Origin: a gamma proteobacterium HTCC2207
GTDB taxonomy: Bacteria; Pseudomonadota; Gammaproteobacteria; Pseudomonadales; Porticoccaceae
Assembly (NCBI GenBank): GCA_000153445.1
Contig: CH672396.1
Location: 529,668 to 593,667, forward strand
DNA length: 64,000 nt
Direction of reading: 5' to 3'
In this document: positions 9,363 through 17,520 of the stretch, piece by piece
How positions within the stretch are numbered: position 1 is the first letter of the stretch
Layout of the letters: every line of letters starts with the position of its first letter
Notes under the pieces: generated by a model
Database searches by the model: none
What the model saw: only the letters and a program-made list of their open reading frames with translations
Told to the model about the DNA's origin: nothing
Made by a program: the position numbers and the translations under genes

Positions 9363-10111
9363 TGAGTTTGCTTCGCAGTAAGGTGTTTTTTGCTGTGATG
9401 CTAGTCGCTGTGGTGAGTCTCTACAGTATGGGAGCGGACCGCAATCCGCTGCCAGAATTTGGGGGCTACAGTGATGTAAAACAGAAGAAAACCGCGTTTT
9501 TTGATTATATGCTGCCCCTGGTAGCTGCAGCTAATCAATCGGTTATCAAACAGCGTGTCGAGCTTGAGAAAATGGCCGCCGGTGCAGATCAGCTGTCATT
9601 CTTTCAGCAGCGCAAGTTGCTGCAGCTAGCTGATCGTTACGCTGTGGATACGGGAGACGCAGACGTTGGCGACCATCAGCAAATCATTGATCAGCTATTA
9701 CTCCGCGTTGCCCCATTGCCACCCTCATTAGTGCTGGCTCAGGCTGCCATAGAGTCAGCTTGGGGGACGTCGCGCTTTGCCCGTCAGGGCAATAATTTAT
9801 TTGGTCAGTGGTGCTATCAAAAGGGTTGTGGCCTCGTGCCTCTGCGCCGCTCGGCAGACAGTAAGCATGAAGTGGCTAAGTTTGATTCCGTTGCCGCTGC
9901 AGTCGAAGCCTATCTACACAACCTCAATACTCACCGCGCCTATGCGGATCTGCGTGCGCTTCGTGCGGATCTGAACACAGCGGATAGCAGTGCTAGTGGC
10001 CATCAGTTGGCACAGACGCTACTTTATTATTCGGAGCTTCGTCAGGTCTATGTTGACGAAGTGCAGGCTGTTATAAGAATCAATAAGCTGCAGGGCTACG
10101 ACAGCTTATAA
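9359..10111 (+). CDS. Bax-type glucosaminidase-domain protein
   Basis: A 250-residue protein with an N-terminal hydrophobic signal or anchor (about 8-24) and a glucosaminidase (GH73/Bax-like) domain at about 110-235. The QAAIESAWGTSRFA motif contains the likely catalytic Glu132, followed by GNNLFGQWCY. The family cleaves N-acetylglucosaminyl bonds of peptidoglycan in the periplasm. Translationally coupled to the upstream transporter by an ATGA overlap and 15 bases from a dipeptidase gene, suggesting a small cell-wall turnover operon. That link is an inference. Confidence 0.85.
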   Translation: MMSLLRSKVFFAVMLVAVVSLYSMGADRNPLPEFGGYSDVKQKKTAFFDYMLPLVAAANQSVIKQRVELEKMAAGADQLSFFQQRKLLQLADRYAVDTGDADVGDHQQIIDQLLLRVAPLPPSLVLAQAAIESAWGTSRFARQGNNLFGQWCYQKGCGLVPLRRSADSKHEVAKFDSVAAAVEAYLHNLNTHRAYADLRALRADLNTADSSASGHQLAQTLLYYSELRQVYVDEVQAVIRINKLQGYDSL

Positions 10112-10126
10112 ACTGAGTTCGACAAT

Positions 10127-11290
10127 ATGAAAAAATTTTTTAGCCTGTTCATTGGTTTTTTGTTTTTCGGCATTGCGACATTTCTGATTGTTGCCCCAGC
10201 AATAGTAGATGATGGAGCAAATGTAGTCGTTGCCCACCAACCCTATGAGATTTCTGAGCGAGCTGCGGCGCTACACAGCAGTCTGCTGGTTGGTGATTGG
10301 CATGCAGACAGTCTGTTGTGGATGCGCGACCTGACGGAACAGTATGACTATGGCCATCTGGATTTTCCGCGCATGCAGCAGGGCAATATGGCGCTGCAAA
10401 TGTTCACCACGGTAACCAAATCTCCCAGCGGGCAAAACTATAAGCGCAACAGTAGTGACGCCAGCGACAATATTACCCTGTTGGCCATGACACAGCGCTG
10501 GCCAGTGGCAACTTGGACCAGCCTTGCGGAGCGCGCACTATTCCAAGCCGATAAACTCCATGAACTGGCTGATCGCGATCCTGAAAACCTTATGTTGATT
10601 CGATCGCGAGATGAACTTGCCGACTATCTGCAACGCCGACAGAGCAGTCCGAAACTGATCGGCGGGTTGCTCGGCACCGAGGGCTCTCACGCACTGGATG
10701 GCGATCTGAATAATATTCAACGGCTGTTTGATCGCGGCTTTCGCATGATGAGCCTGCAACATTTTTTTGATAACAAACTCGGTGGTTCACTGCATGGCAC
10801 TAGCGGAGAAGGGTTAACCCAGTTTGGTCGCGATGCCGTGACTCAGATGTTGGCCCTAGAGATTATGCTGGATGTCTCGCACTCTTCGGAACAGGTGGTG
10901 ATCGATACACTGGCGATGAGTAATAAGCCTCTCCTGGTCAGCCACACCGGCTTTCAGGGACACTGTCAGTCGCCGCGCAATATCAGCGACGGCCTGATGC
11001 AGCAGATTGCCGCTGCTGGCGGATTAATCGCGGTGGGTTATTGGGAAGGGGCGATCTGTGGCAATAGCCCCGCCACCGTGGCTGCGGCGATCGTCTATGG
11101 TATTGGACTAGTGGGCGAAGACCATATTGCCCTGGGTTCTGATTTTGATGGTTCGGTGACCACCTCTTTGGACGGCAGTGAGTTAGCCGCGATCACTCAG
11201 GCGCTGTTGGATGCCAATCTCAGCGAACAGCAGATCCGCAAGGTAATGGGCGAGAATATGCTCACGTACTTGCAGACCTATCTGCCCTGA
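10127..11290 (+). CDS. Membrane dipeptidase, peptidase family M19
   Basis: A 387-residue zinc dipeptidase of the renal dipeptidase family, anchored or exported by an N-terminal hydrophobic helix (5-24). Metal ligands are visible: H59-x-D61 in GDWHADS, the bridging Glu of GTEGSHAL, His residues in DVSHSSEQ and VSHTGFQGHC, and the Asp of GSDFDGS. Family members hydrolyse dipeptides including those with D-residues, which fits processing of peptidoglycan peptides after the Bax-like enzyme encoded just upstream. Last gene of the run; it converges with the beta-helix gene. Confidence 0.9.
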   Translation: MKKFFSLFIGFLFFGIATFLIVAPAIVDDGANVVVAHQPYEISERAAALHSSLLVGDWHADSLLWMRDLTEQYDYGHLDFPRMQQGNMALQMFTTVTKSPSGQNYKRNSSDASDNITLLAMTQRWPVATWTSLAERALFQADKLHELADRDPENLMLIRSRDELADYLQRRQSSPKLIGGLLGTEGSHALDGDLNNIQRLFDRGFRMMSLQHFFDNKLGGSLHGTSGEGLTQFGRDAVTQMLALEIMLDVSHSSEQVVIDTLAMSNKPLLVSHTGFQGHCQSPRNISDGLMQQIAAAGGLIAVGYWEGAICGNSPATVAAAIVYGIGLVGEDHIALGSDFDGSVTTSLDGSELAAITQALLDANLSEQQIRKVMGENMLTYLQTYLP

Positions 11291-11300
11291 CAGGGTAGTT

Positions 11301-12815
11301 CTAGGGCTGGCTCGGTTCTAGTTGGATATTGAGCAGATAGTCTGCCACCGCCAATTGGGTCTCTGCATCCAGATAATTTTGTGCCGGCATCTCAGGATAC
11401 TCTGGACGAACCTTAAACGGCGCATTGATATAGCTAACAATGCCCTGTGGATTATTCGCATACATCGCCTGAATATCGCGTGTCGAAGGACCGATCAACA
11501 CATCATCATAAGCATGACAGCCCGCACAGATGCCCATATAGGCGATTTCACCGCGCTCGGCTGACGCGATAATCCTTGGCTTGGCAGCGCCTGGAATCAG
11601 GTAGTTATGGATGCTATCGGTGTTGCTAAAATCGCACTCAGCAAAGTCACCGAGCCCTACATGGTGGTAGCGATGACGGTTGATTATGCAGCTATCTTGA
11701 CTGGGCCCGATCTGAAAAATATCTATATCGCCTGTATGCAGTTCAGTGAGAGCAAAGGCGCGAACTTCGTCGATAGTGTCATAGCCATTGTTGTGCATCA
11801 CATTGTCGAGAATCATCACTCGGTCGGCATTGGGGTCCACATCTGGGTCCAGAGTTAGGCCTGGGGCATTGCCGTGATCGTTGATCAATATGCCCGCGAC
11901 TTTGTGGTCGACGATAATATTGCCTTCGATAATCACATCATCTGCCGCCATTACCAGAATGCCCGTACCAGAGGGAATGCCTGCTACGGTAGAGCCGGGC
12001 GCGGCAAAATTGGGAATGTTGTTATCGAGGATAAAGTTATTGCGAATAATGACATCGTAGGTGGTTTTGATCGGCAGGCCCGGCGTGATAAACGCGAGAA
12101 TGCCGCCGCTGTTGTTGTAGGTGTAATTGTTCTCGACTACGGCGTGGCGACTGTTTTCGATTTCGATGCCGGCAACGCTGTCGAACACTTGGTTGTGGGC
12201 AACATGGATATTGTCACTCATGCCCACATAGATCGCTGCGTCGGCAATACCTGAAACAATATTGTGTTCAATCAGGCCATTGACACCGAGCTGGGGGAAA
12301 ATTCCGTAGATGCCGGTATCGATAATTATATTATTGCGAATCTCAAAATTGTTACCGGCCTGACTCATAATGCCATTGCCTTTGTAGCGAGTAATTTTAA
12401 AATTGGCGATAAGAATATTATTCCCCGAATAGAGAATCGCATCATTGAGTTTGCCAAGGCCATCTAACGTGGCTCGCTCACCCGCCTTGATCACACCCAC
12501 CAGATGAATATCGTCTTTGTCTATATAGACAGTTTCTGAATAAATGCCGGGCATTACCTGAATCGTATCGCCGGGCTGGGCGGCTTCTACCGCGGCCTGT
12601 ATCGAGTCGCCGGGATTGACGGTAAGGATTTGACCATTGACCGTTCGCTCTGGCAGGGCAGTGTTAACGCTGTCGGCTTGATCACCACCGCCATAGCTGG
12701 CGCCACCGACGCTGCTCGTAATCTGCGGCGAACTGTTGAGGTTTGTCGCCAATTGCCAGCCGCCGACAAAGGCTACCAACGCAATGATAATACCCAGTGT
12801 TTTAGCTTTTTTCAT
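11301..12815 (-). CDS. Parallel beta-helix protein fused to a C-terminal cytochrome c domain
   Basis: A 504-residue exported protein with an N-terminal membrane anchor (about 7-24). A right-handed parallel beta-helix follows (about 60-370), full of NosD-like repeats such as NNILIANFKIT, NNFEIRNNIII and DDVIIEGNIIV. A C-terminal class I cytochrome c domain has haem motif C430-A-G-C-H434 and a later Met in YPEMPAQ as likely sixth ligand. A short Cys-containing segment (DSCIINRH..AECDF) joins the two. It begins 12 bases after the stop of the di-haem peroxidase gene, so the two are surely an operon. The beta-helix could bind a polysaccharide or copper, and the haem could pass electrons to or from the peroxidase. 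Both ideas are inference; I know of no characterised homologue. Confidence 0.85.
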   Translation of the reverse strand: MKKAKTLGIIIALVAFVGGWQLATNLNSSPQITSSVGGASYGGGDQADSVNTALPERTVNGQILTVNPGDSIQAAVEAAQPGDTIQVMPGIYSETVYIDKDDIHLVGVIKAGERATLDGLGKLNDAILYSGNNILIANFKITRYKGNGIMSQAGNNFEIRNNIIIDTGIYGIFPQLGVNGLIEHNIVSGIADAAIYVGMSDNIHVAHNQVFDSVAGIEIENSRHAVVENNYTYNNSGGILAFITPGLPIKTTYDVIIRNNFILDNNIPNFAAPGSTVAGIPSGTGILVMAADDVIIEGNIIVDHKVAGILINDHGNAPGLTLDPDVDPNADRVMILDNVMHNNGYDTIDEVRAFALTELHTGDIDIFQIGPSQDSCIINRHRYHHVGLGDFAECDFSNTDSIHNYLIPGAAKPRIIASAERGEIAYMGICAGCHAYDDVLIGPSTRDIQAMYANNPQGIVSYINAPFKVRPEYPEMPAQNYLDAETQLAVADYLLNIQLEPSQP

Positions 12816-12827
12816 AATTGCTCTCGC

Positions 12828-14069
12828 TTATGTTTTTTCACTGCTCGATTTTTGACTATTGTTGTCTCTAGCCGCTTTGCCGCTAATAGTTGTCAGTCCC
12901 GACGGCACTGTGTGGGGAACGGTTGGCAACATGCTGCTGTCGCTAAGGGTGCGCATAAAGTCGACCAAACGATCGAGCTCATCGGCATTTAAATCCGGTT
13001 CGGAGATATGCCAGTGCAGCAGCAGGTCTTCCCCTTCAGGCACTGCATGGCCGCGTCCACCGCTGTAAAACTCGGCGACTTCGCGAAGTGTTTGAAAGCG
13101 CCCTGAGTGCATATAGGGTGCAGTCTCGGCAATATTTCGCAGGCTCGGCACTTTAAATCCGCCTTTTAATTTAACCGAATCAAAGGTTTTTTCTGCGCCT
13201 ATATCCCGAGGCATATCCTCAGGTTCCGGGGAGCCAATCACGGCGATCTGCTGATTGGTAAACAGCGGTGGCATATGACATTGGGAACAGCGGGCCACAA
13301 AGGAGCGGAAGATATTGAGTCCCTCGATCTCCTGGGCATTAAGTGCTTCGCCATAACCATGGGCATATTGATCATAGCGGCTGTTAAGCGAGATCAATGA
13401 GCTCTGAAAGGCCGCCAGAGCTGTGGCAATCTGATCAAGACTTAGGTCCTTGGTGTCAGGGAAGGCCTGTTTAAAGAGTTTTGGATAGGCCTCCACTGCT
13501 CGAAGACTGCTGAGCAGTTGGCTGGGGTTATTACCCATTTCCTGAGGTGAGAAAAGCGGACTCAATGCCTGTTCTTCTAAACTTTGGGAGCGGGCATCCC
13601 AAAAGAAGTCTTTTAAAAAAGCACTGTTCCACAGGCTTGGAGCAGAGCGGCTGCCCAGCTGGCCATGGATACCCACGCTACGCCCGAGCCCATCGCTAAA
13701 TCCTTGACTGGGGTTGTGGCAACTTGCGCAGGAGACGGACTGATCTGCCGACAGCACTGGGTCAAAAAACAGTAATCGACCCAGATCAATTTGTTCGGGG
13801 CTAAAGCCATCGCGATGGGCCGGCAGAGCGGTTTTGAGTCCACCTATGCCATGGTCACCCAAGGAGTTGTAGAGTTGATAGAGATTGCGCAGCAGGCATT
13901 GATTGTTGTCGCTGAGCAAAAAACTAGCGGGGCAGTCTGAGGAGAGCGTTGTGGTTGCTGGCTCCACTGAGCTAGCAGTGCTGCAGAATCCCAAAGCACT
14001 GAGTAATAGCAGGCGGTAAACCTGTTTAATCAGATTTTGACGAGGTAGTGTTGATAACAAAAATGCCAT
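12828..14069 (-). CDS. Di-haem cytochrome c peroxidase / MauG family protein
   Basis: A 413-residue periplasmic protein with a signal peptide (about 12-33) and two haem c motifs, C114-A-S-C-H118 and C261-S-Q-C-H265, in the spacing of bacterial cytochrome c peroxidases and MauG. The C-terminal segment VPSLRNIAETAPYMHSGRF is the family's conserved region around the second haem. Enzymes of this family reduce hydrogen peroxide or oxidise protein side chains. It is first in an operon with the beta-helix/cytochrome c protein, which is a natural candidate for redox partner or substrate. Whether it is a peroxidase or a MauG-like oxidase cannot be decided from sequence alone. Confidence 0.9.
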   Translation of the reverse strand: MAFLLSTLPRQNLIKQVYRLLLLSALGFCSTASSVEPATTTLSSDCPASFLLSDNNQCLLRNLYQLYNSLGDHGIGGLKTALPAHRDGFSPEQIDLGRLLFFDPVLSADQSVSCASCHNPSQGFSDGLGRSVGIHGQLGSRSAPSLWNSAFLKDFFWDARSQSLEEQALSPLFSPQEMGNNPSQLLSSLRAVEAYPKLFKQAFPDTKDLSLDQIATALAAFQSSLISLNSRYDQYAHGYGEALNAQEIEGLNIFRSFVARCSQCHMPPLFTNQQIAVIGSPEPEDMPRDIGAEKTFDSVKLKGGFKVPSLRNIAETAPYMHSGRFQTLREVAEFYSGGRGHAVPEGEDLLLHWHISEPDLNADELDRLVDFMRTLSDSSMLPTVPHTVPSGLTTISGKAARDNNSQKSSSEKT

Positions 14070-14207
14070 ACTACGGCCTGATTTTATTATTACTCTTATC
14101 TCTTTAAGTGGATAAGATGTTTTTCTTAGGGCGCTATTATGCCATAGTCGAAAACTGAAATGGCGCTACCAATAACAGCCATTAAATTTACGTTTGAGGG
14201 ATACATT

Positions 14208-14759
14208 ATGTTCAAGGTTTTAGGTTTATCGCCGGCGCTATCGTTGGTCACGCGTGCGCTTTCTTCGCTCACGGCTCTTTTTTCGCTCACGGCCTTTTTC
14301 TCGCTCACGGCCCTTTTCTCGCTCACGGCTGTTGCTGGCGGACATCTACCCGGCGAGAAAGGTGCGCATGAGCACCATCATCATGATCATGGCAGCATGC
14401 ATGCCGCGTCTGCAGCAGTGGCCCAAGTTTCATTTATTCAGCCCACCGACGGTCAGGTATTTAAAACCGGCGAGGTCAGTGTGGTTTTCGGAATCGAAGG
14501 TATGTCAGTAGCTCCCGCAGGCACGGATACGCCTAACTCGGGTCATCACCATCTGCTGATCAATGTTGAGCAAATGCCCGATATGACCATGCCATTGCCC
14601 GCTTCGGACAGTATTCGGCACTTTGGCAAGGGGCAGACTGAAACAACGTTAAACCTAGCACCGGGAACCCACCGTCTGCAGCTGTTGCTGGGTAACTATG
14701 CGCATATTCCCCACAACCCGCCGGTCATGTCTGACGTCATTGAAATAACGGTTAAGTAG
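14208..14759 (+). CDS. DUF4399 family exported His-rich protein
   Basis: A 183-residue exported protein of the DUF4399 family: conserved FIQPTDGQVF, GHHHLLIN, FGKGQTET and GTHRLQLLLG..HIPHNPPV. Just after the signal peptide is a His-rich stretch (HEHHHHDHGSMH) that could bind metal. I place the start at the ATG with GAGGG seven bases upstream. The signal peptide is abnormally long because of an 18-bp DNA repeat coding FSLTAL (14265-14336). The gene is divergent from the peroxidase operon with about 140 bases between. Function unknown; a periplasmic metal or copper role is plausible given the His-rich stretch and haem neighbours. Confidence 0.8.
   Translation: MFKVLGLSPALSLVTRALSSLTALFSLTAFFSLTALFSLTAVAGGHLPGEKGAHEHHHHDHGSMHAASAAVAQVSFIQPTDGQVFKTGEVSVVFGIEGMSVAPAGTDTPNSGHHHLLINVEQMPDMTMPLPASDSIRHFGKGQTETTLNLAPGTHRLQLLLGNYAHIPHNPPVMSDVIEITVK
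14265..14336. repeat. Four 18-bp tandem repeats in the DUF4399 signal peptide
   Basis: Units begin at 14265, 14283, 14301 and 14319, each starting TCGCTCACGGC. Each codes six residues of the pattern S-L-T-A-L/F-F, so the hydrophobic core of the signal peptide is built from repeats. Gain or loss of units would keep the frame but change the length of the exported segment. Confidence 0.9.
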
Positions 14760-14836
14760 TTGTAGGTTAGACACTAGACCGGATAAGGACTTATCCGGTC
14801 TGGTTTGATACGCAGGCGCTAAACATTAACCCATCA

Positions 14837-15205
14837 CTATTTGCCGGTCATCTTGGCAAACTCACCACTCTCAATCAGCGCATTTAAGTCACTGTTGCCG
14901 CCGATTAAAACACCGTCTACAAAGATCATTGGAAAAGATGGCCAGCCGGTCCACATCTTTAGAGCGTTGCGTCTGTACCACAGGGAAAAGTAACTGCCGT
15001 ATTCCAAATAGGCGTGTTCGGCACCCAAGGCATCGAGCGTTTTGCGCGCTCTTTTTGGGGCTGGATTTTGAGCCATGCCGACCACAACAATTTTATTGCT
15101 GGCAATCGCCTGCTGAACCTCTAGAACTATATCGAGATTTTTGCTTGCAACAGTCTCCTGTATCGCCGGATGGATTTTTGCACTATCGAGAATATGTCTG
15201 CTCAT
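14837..15205 (-). CDS. Glutaredoxin-like protein lacking the active-site cysteine
   Basis: A 122-residue thioredoxin-fold protein. The C-terminal half has the monothiol glutaredoxin signature: WPSFPMIFVDGVLIGGNSDL, including the cis-Pro strand and the GG-x-x-D glutathione-binding corner. The place where CPxC or CGFS should be (after IVVVGM) reads AQNPAPKR, and there is no cysteine anywhere in the protein. Classical thiol chemistry is therefore excluded; it may be structural, bind glutathione or partner a protein. I take the ATG at 15205, with AGAGGAA upstream, rather than an earlier start that would overlap the thioesterase gene. Confidence 0.8.
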   Translation of the reverse strand: MSRHILDSAKIHPAIQETVASKNLDIVLEVQQAIASNKIVVVGMAQNPAPKRARKTLDALGAEHAYLEYGSYFSLWYRRNALKMWTGWPSFPMIFVDGVLIGGNSDLNALIESGEFAKMTGK

Positions 15206-15233
15206 GATCGGTTCCTCTCTTACGCTTATTATT

Positions 15234-16037
15234 TTATTTTTTAGGCTTATCATAAACGGCCACTAGCTGCCGACTCAGCGCCAACAGCTGGCCATTGGGG
15301 TGATAGACTTTTGCTTCAGTGTGGGCATAGCCATGATCGGCCTGTATCACGTCACAGTGGTAATAGAGAAAATCATCTGCGGCCAGTGTTTCTCTGGGCT
15401 GAATAAATTCAACATTCCAGGTGATCGAACTGGTTGGCGCAGGCTGGTGTAACATTGGCATCACAGCTGGCGGCCAGGCATCAATCAGAGCCAATATGGC
15501 ACTGTCGGAAAATACCTCTGGCGCTTCATTAAAGCGTATCCAACCACTTATAACGGCCTCGCTGCTGCCGCTATAGGGTTTAGCTGTGCTGGTAAAGCGG
15601 GTATCTAAATATTCAATAAAGCCAGGCGCTACGCCTTTAATAAAGGGCAGTTTGATGCCGTCTTCGGGGCTATTGGTAAACACCAGCGGCGCTGGGGTCA
15701 GGTTAACTCCAGACAGTCGTGCGCGACTAAAGCAGGCGATAATTTGCGTTTTAATCGCGCCGTCTTGCAGCAACTGGCCTTCAATTTGGATTACCGATCG
15801 TCCTTCAGAGAGCACTTTGTACTTTAGCTCGCAGGCTTCGCCCTCGACGGCCGCGCCGCAAAAATGCACATTAACAGTGCGCAGATCACAATCTTTTAAG
15901 CCGGTCTGGGTTTCTATATAGGTCAGTACCATGGCCGCCGCTAGGCCGCCAAAGACGCTGCGTCCCTGAGACCAGGTATTATCAACTGTCACAGTGTTAG
16001 TGGTCTTGGCGAGCTCTTCGTAATAGGAGAAATTCAT
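15234..16037 (-). CDS. TesB-like acyl-CoA thioesterase family protein
   Basis: A 267-residue protein with the double hot-dog arrangement of TesB-type thioesterases: an N-terminal half with WSQGRSVFGGLAAAMVL and a C-terminal half with SSITWNVEFIQPRE followed by DFLYYHCDVIQADHGYAHTEAKVYHPNG. Such enzymes cleave acyl-CoA thioesters in the cytoplasm; chain length cannot be read. It lies just upstream of the glutaredoxin-like gene on the same strand (28 bases apart), so the two are probably co-transcribed. Confidence 0.8.
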   Translation of the reverse strand: MNFSYYEELAKTTNTVTVDNTWSQGRSVFGGLAAAMVLTYIETQTGLKDCDLRTVNVHFCGAAVEGEACELKYKVLSEGRSVIQIEGQLLQDGAIKTQIIACFSRARLSGVNLTPAPLVFTNSPEDGIKLPFIKGVAPGFIEYLDTRFTSTAKPYSGSSEAVISGWIRFNEAPEVFSDSAILALIDAWPPAVMPMLHQPAPTSSITWNVEFIQPRETLAADDFLYYHCDVIQADHGYAHTEAKVYHPNGQLLALSRQLVAVYDKPKK

Positions 16038-16236
16038 TGTCTGCCTTAGTTAAAATAAATCGCTGAGTGCTTCGTGAAAACAAGCCGGAGACTATAGCAC
16101 TGTCAGTAAATTAAATAGGGCAATAAGTGACTACTCAGACAGCCACTTTCACGTTAGTATTAAAGGATAAATATAAAATCAAAAAATGCTTAATCGAGCA
16201 GTCTGATTTCCCAATAATAAAAAGAGCCGAATCGCC

Positions 16237-17517
16237 ATGAGTCTAAATTTTACCGACAGTCTATCCCTTCCCTGTGGCGCAACAATCCCAAATCGCTTTG
16301 CCAAGGCCGCTATGACAGAGGGGCTAGCCAGCGCCGACGGTATACCCGGAATAGCGCTAGAAACACTCTATGGCATTTGGAGTGATGGCGGCTCAGGCAT
16401 GTTGCTGTCAGGCAATATTCAGATTGATCGTGACCATTTAGAACGTCCGGGTAATGTGGTGATCGACAGCCCACCCAATGCTGAAATGCACGCGGCACTG
16501 TCGCGCTGGGCCACTGCGGCAACGCGCAATGGCAACCACTTTTGGGCGCAAATTAGTCATGCAGGTCGGCAGACACAAAAAATTATTAATCCTAATCCAA
16601 AGGCTCCTTCTGCAGTGAAGCTGGGTTTGCCCGGGGGGCAGTTTGGCGAGCCGGTGGCTTTAACGATTCCTGAGATTGAAGATATTGTGCGCCGTTTTAC
16701 TGTCTGCGCGGTGGCGGTAAAAGATGCTGGATTTACCGGTGTTCAGCTCCATGCTGCTCACGGTTACTTACTCTCCCAGTTTCTCAGTCCACGGAGCAAC
16801 CAGCGCACTGACGATTATGGCGGCAGTCTTGCCAATCGCGCTCGGGCACTATTAGATTCCGTGGCTGCGGTTCGTGCGGCTGTAGGTCCTGATTTCCCCG
16901 TAGCGGTGAAACTCAACAGTGCCGATTTCCAGAAGGGCGGCTTTGGTTTTGAAGAGAGCCTGCAGGTTGTTGCCTGGCTCGAGCAAGCCGGCGTTGATCT
17001 TATTGAAATATCCGGCGGCACCTATGAGCAACCTAAGCTATTAGGGCTGGAAGGTATGGAAGCGGAAGAAAAGCAGGAGGTGGCGGAATCTACCATGGTA
17101 CGCGAGGCGTATTTTGTCGACTTTGCCCTAGCCATGCGCAAGCATATTTCGGTACCGCTAATGGTCACGGGCGGCTTTCGTCAGAGTCTGGCCATGCAGC
17201 AGGCCCTGGATAGCGGTGGTGCAGATCTGATCGGTCTGGGACGTCCCATGTGTGTAATGACCGATGCACCCAACCAGCTTATTAACGGTTTAGCGGAGTT
17301 GCCACGCTATGAGAATGCTCTATCGCTGTTTCCATCATGGCTGGGCTTTTTACAGCGCTGGAAACCTCTGCGGGCGCTGGCAGGCTTTGCCACTCAGTAC
17401 TGGTTTTACAGTCAGATTGACGCAATCGGTCGCACAGGTTCGGCGAATCCTTCCTTATCTGTTCTCGGGGCGACTCAGCAGACCATGGCACTGCAGAAAA
17501 AATTAACCGCTAAGTAA
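16237..17517 (+). CDS. NADH:flavin oxidoreductase / Old Yellow Enzyme family
   Basis: A 426-residue FMN-dependent TIM-barrel enzyme. Markers are NRFAKAAMTEG at the N-terminus, QISHAGRQ, the substrate-anion pair H172 and H175 in LHAAHGYLLSQFLSPRSNQRT, the DDYGGS loop and VTGGFR near the FMN phosphate. A tail of about 50 residues after the barrel (GFLQRWKPLRAL..) is longer than in classical OYE. There is no 4Fe-4S or second flavin domain, so this is not a full dienoyl-CoA reductase. Family members reduce activated C=C bonds of enones or dienoyl compounds. A second, shorter relative lies at 19127-20203. Confidence 0.85.
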   Translation: MSLNFTDSLSLPCGATIPNRFAKAAMTEGLASADGIPGIALETLYGIWSDGGSGMLLSGNIQIDRDHLERPGNVVIDSPPNAEMHAALSRWATAATRNGNHFWAQISHAGRQTQKIINPNPKAPSAVKLGLPGGQFGEPVALTIPEIEDIVRRFTVCAVAVKDAGFTGVQLHAAHGYLLSQFLSPRSNQRTDDYGGSLANRARALLDSVAAVRAAVGPDFPVAVKLNSADFQKGGFGFEESLQVVAWLEQAGVDLIEISGGTYEQPKLLGLEGMEAEEKQEVAESTMVREAYFVDFALAMRKHISVPLMVTGGFRQSLAMQQALDSGGADLIGLGRPMCVMTDAPNQLINGLAELPRYENALSLFPSWLGFLQRWKPLRALAGFATQYWFYSQIDAIGRTGSANPSLSVLGATQQTMALQKKLTAK

Positions 17518-17520
17518 TCC

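Noticed and set aside
14126-14326. Minus-strand ORF of repeated SEKRAV units
   Set aside because: It is the reverse reading of the 18-bp repeat in the DUF4399 signal peptide, with no ribosome site or family.
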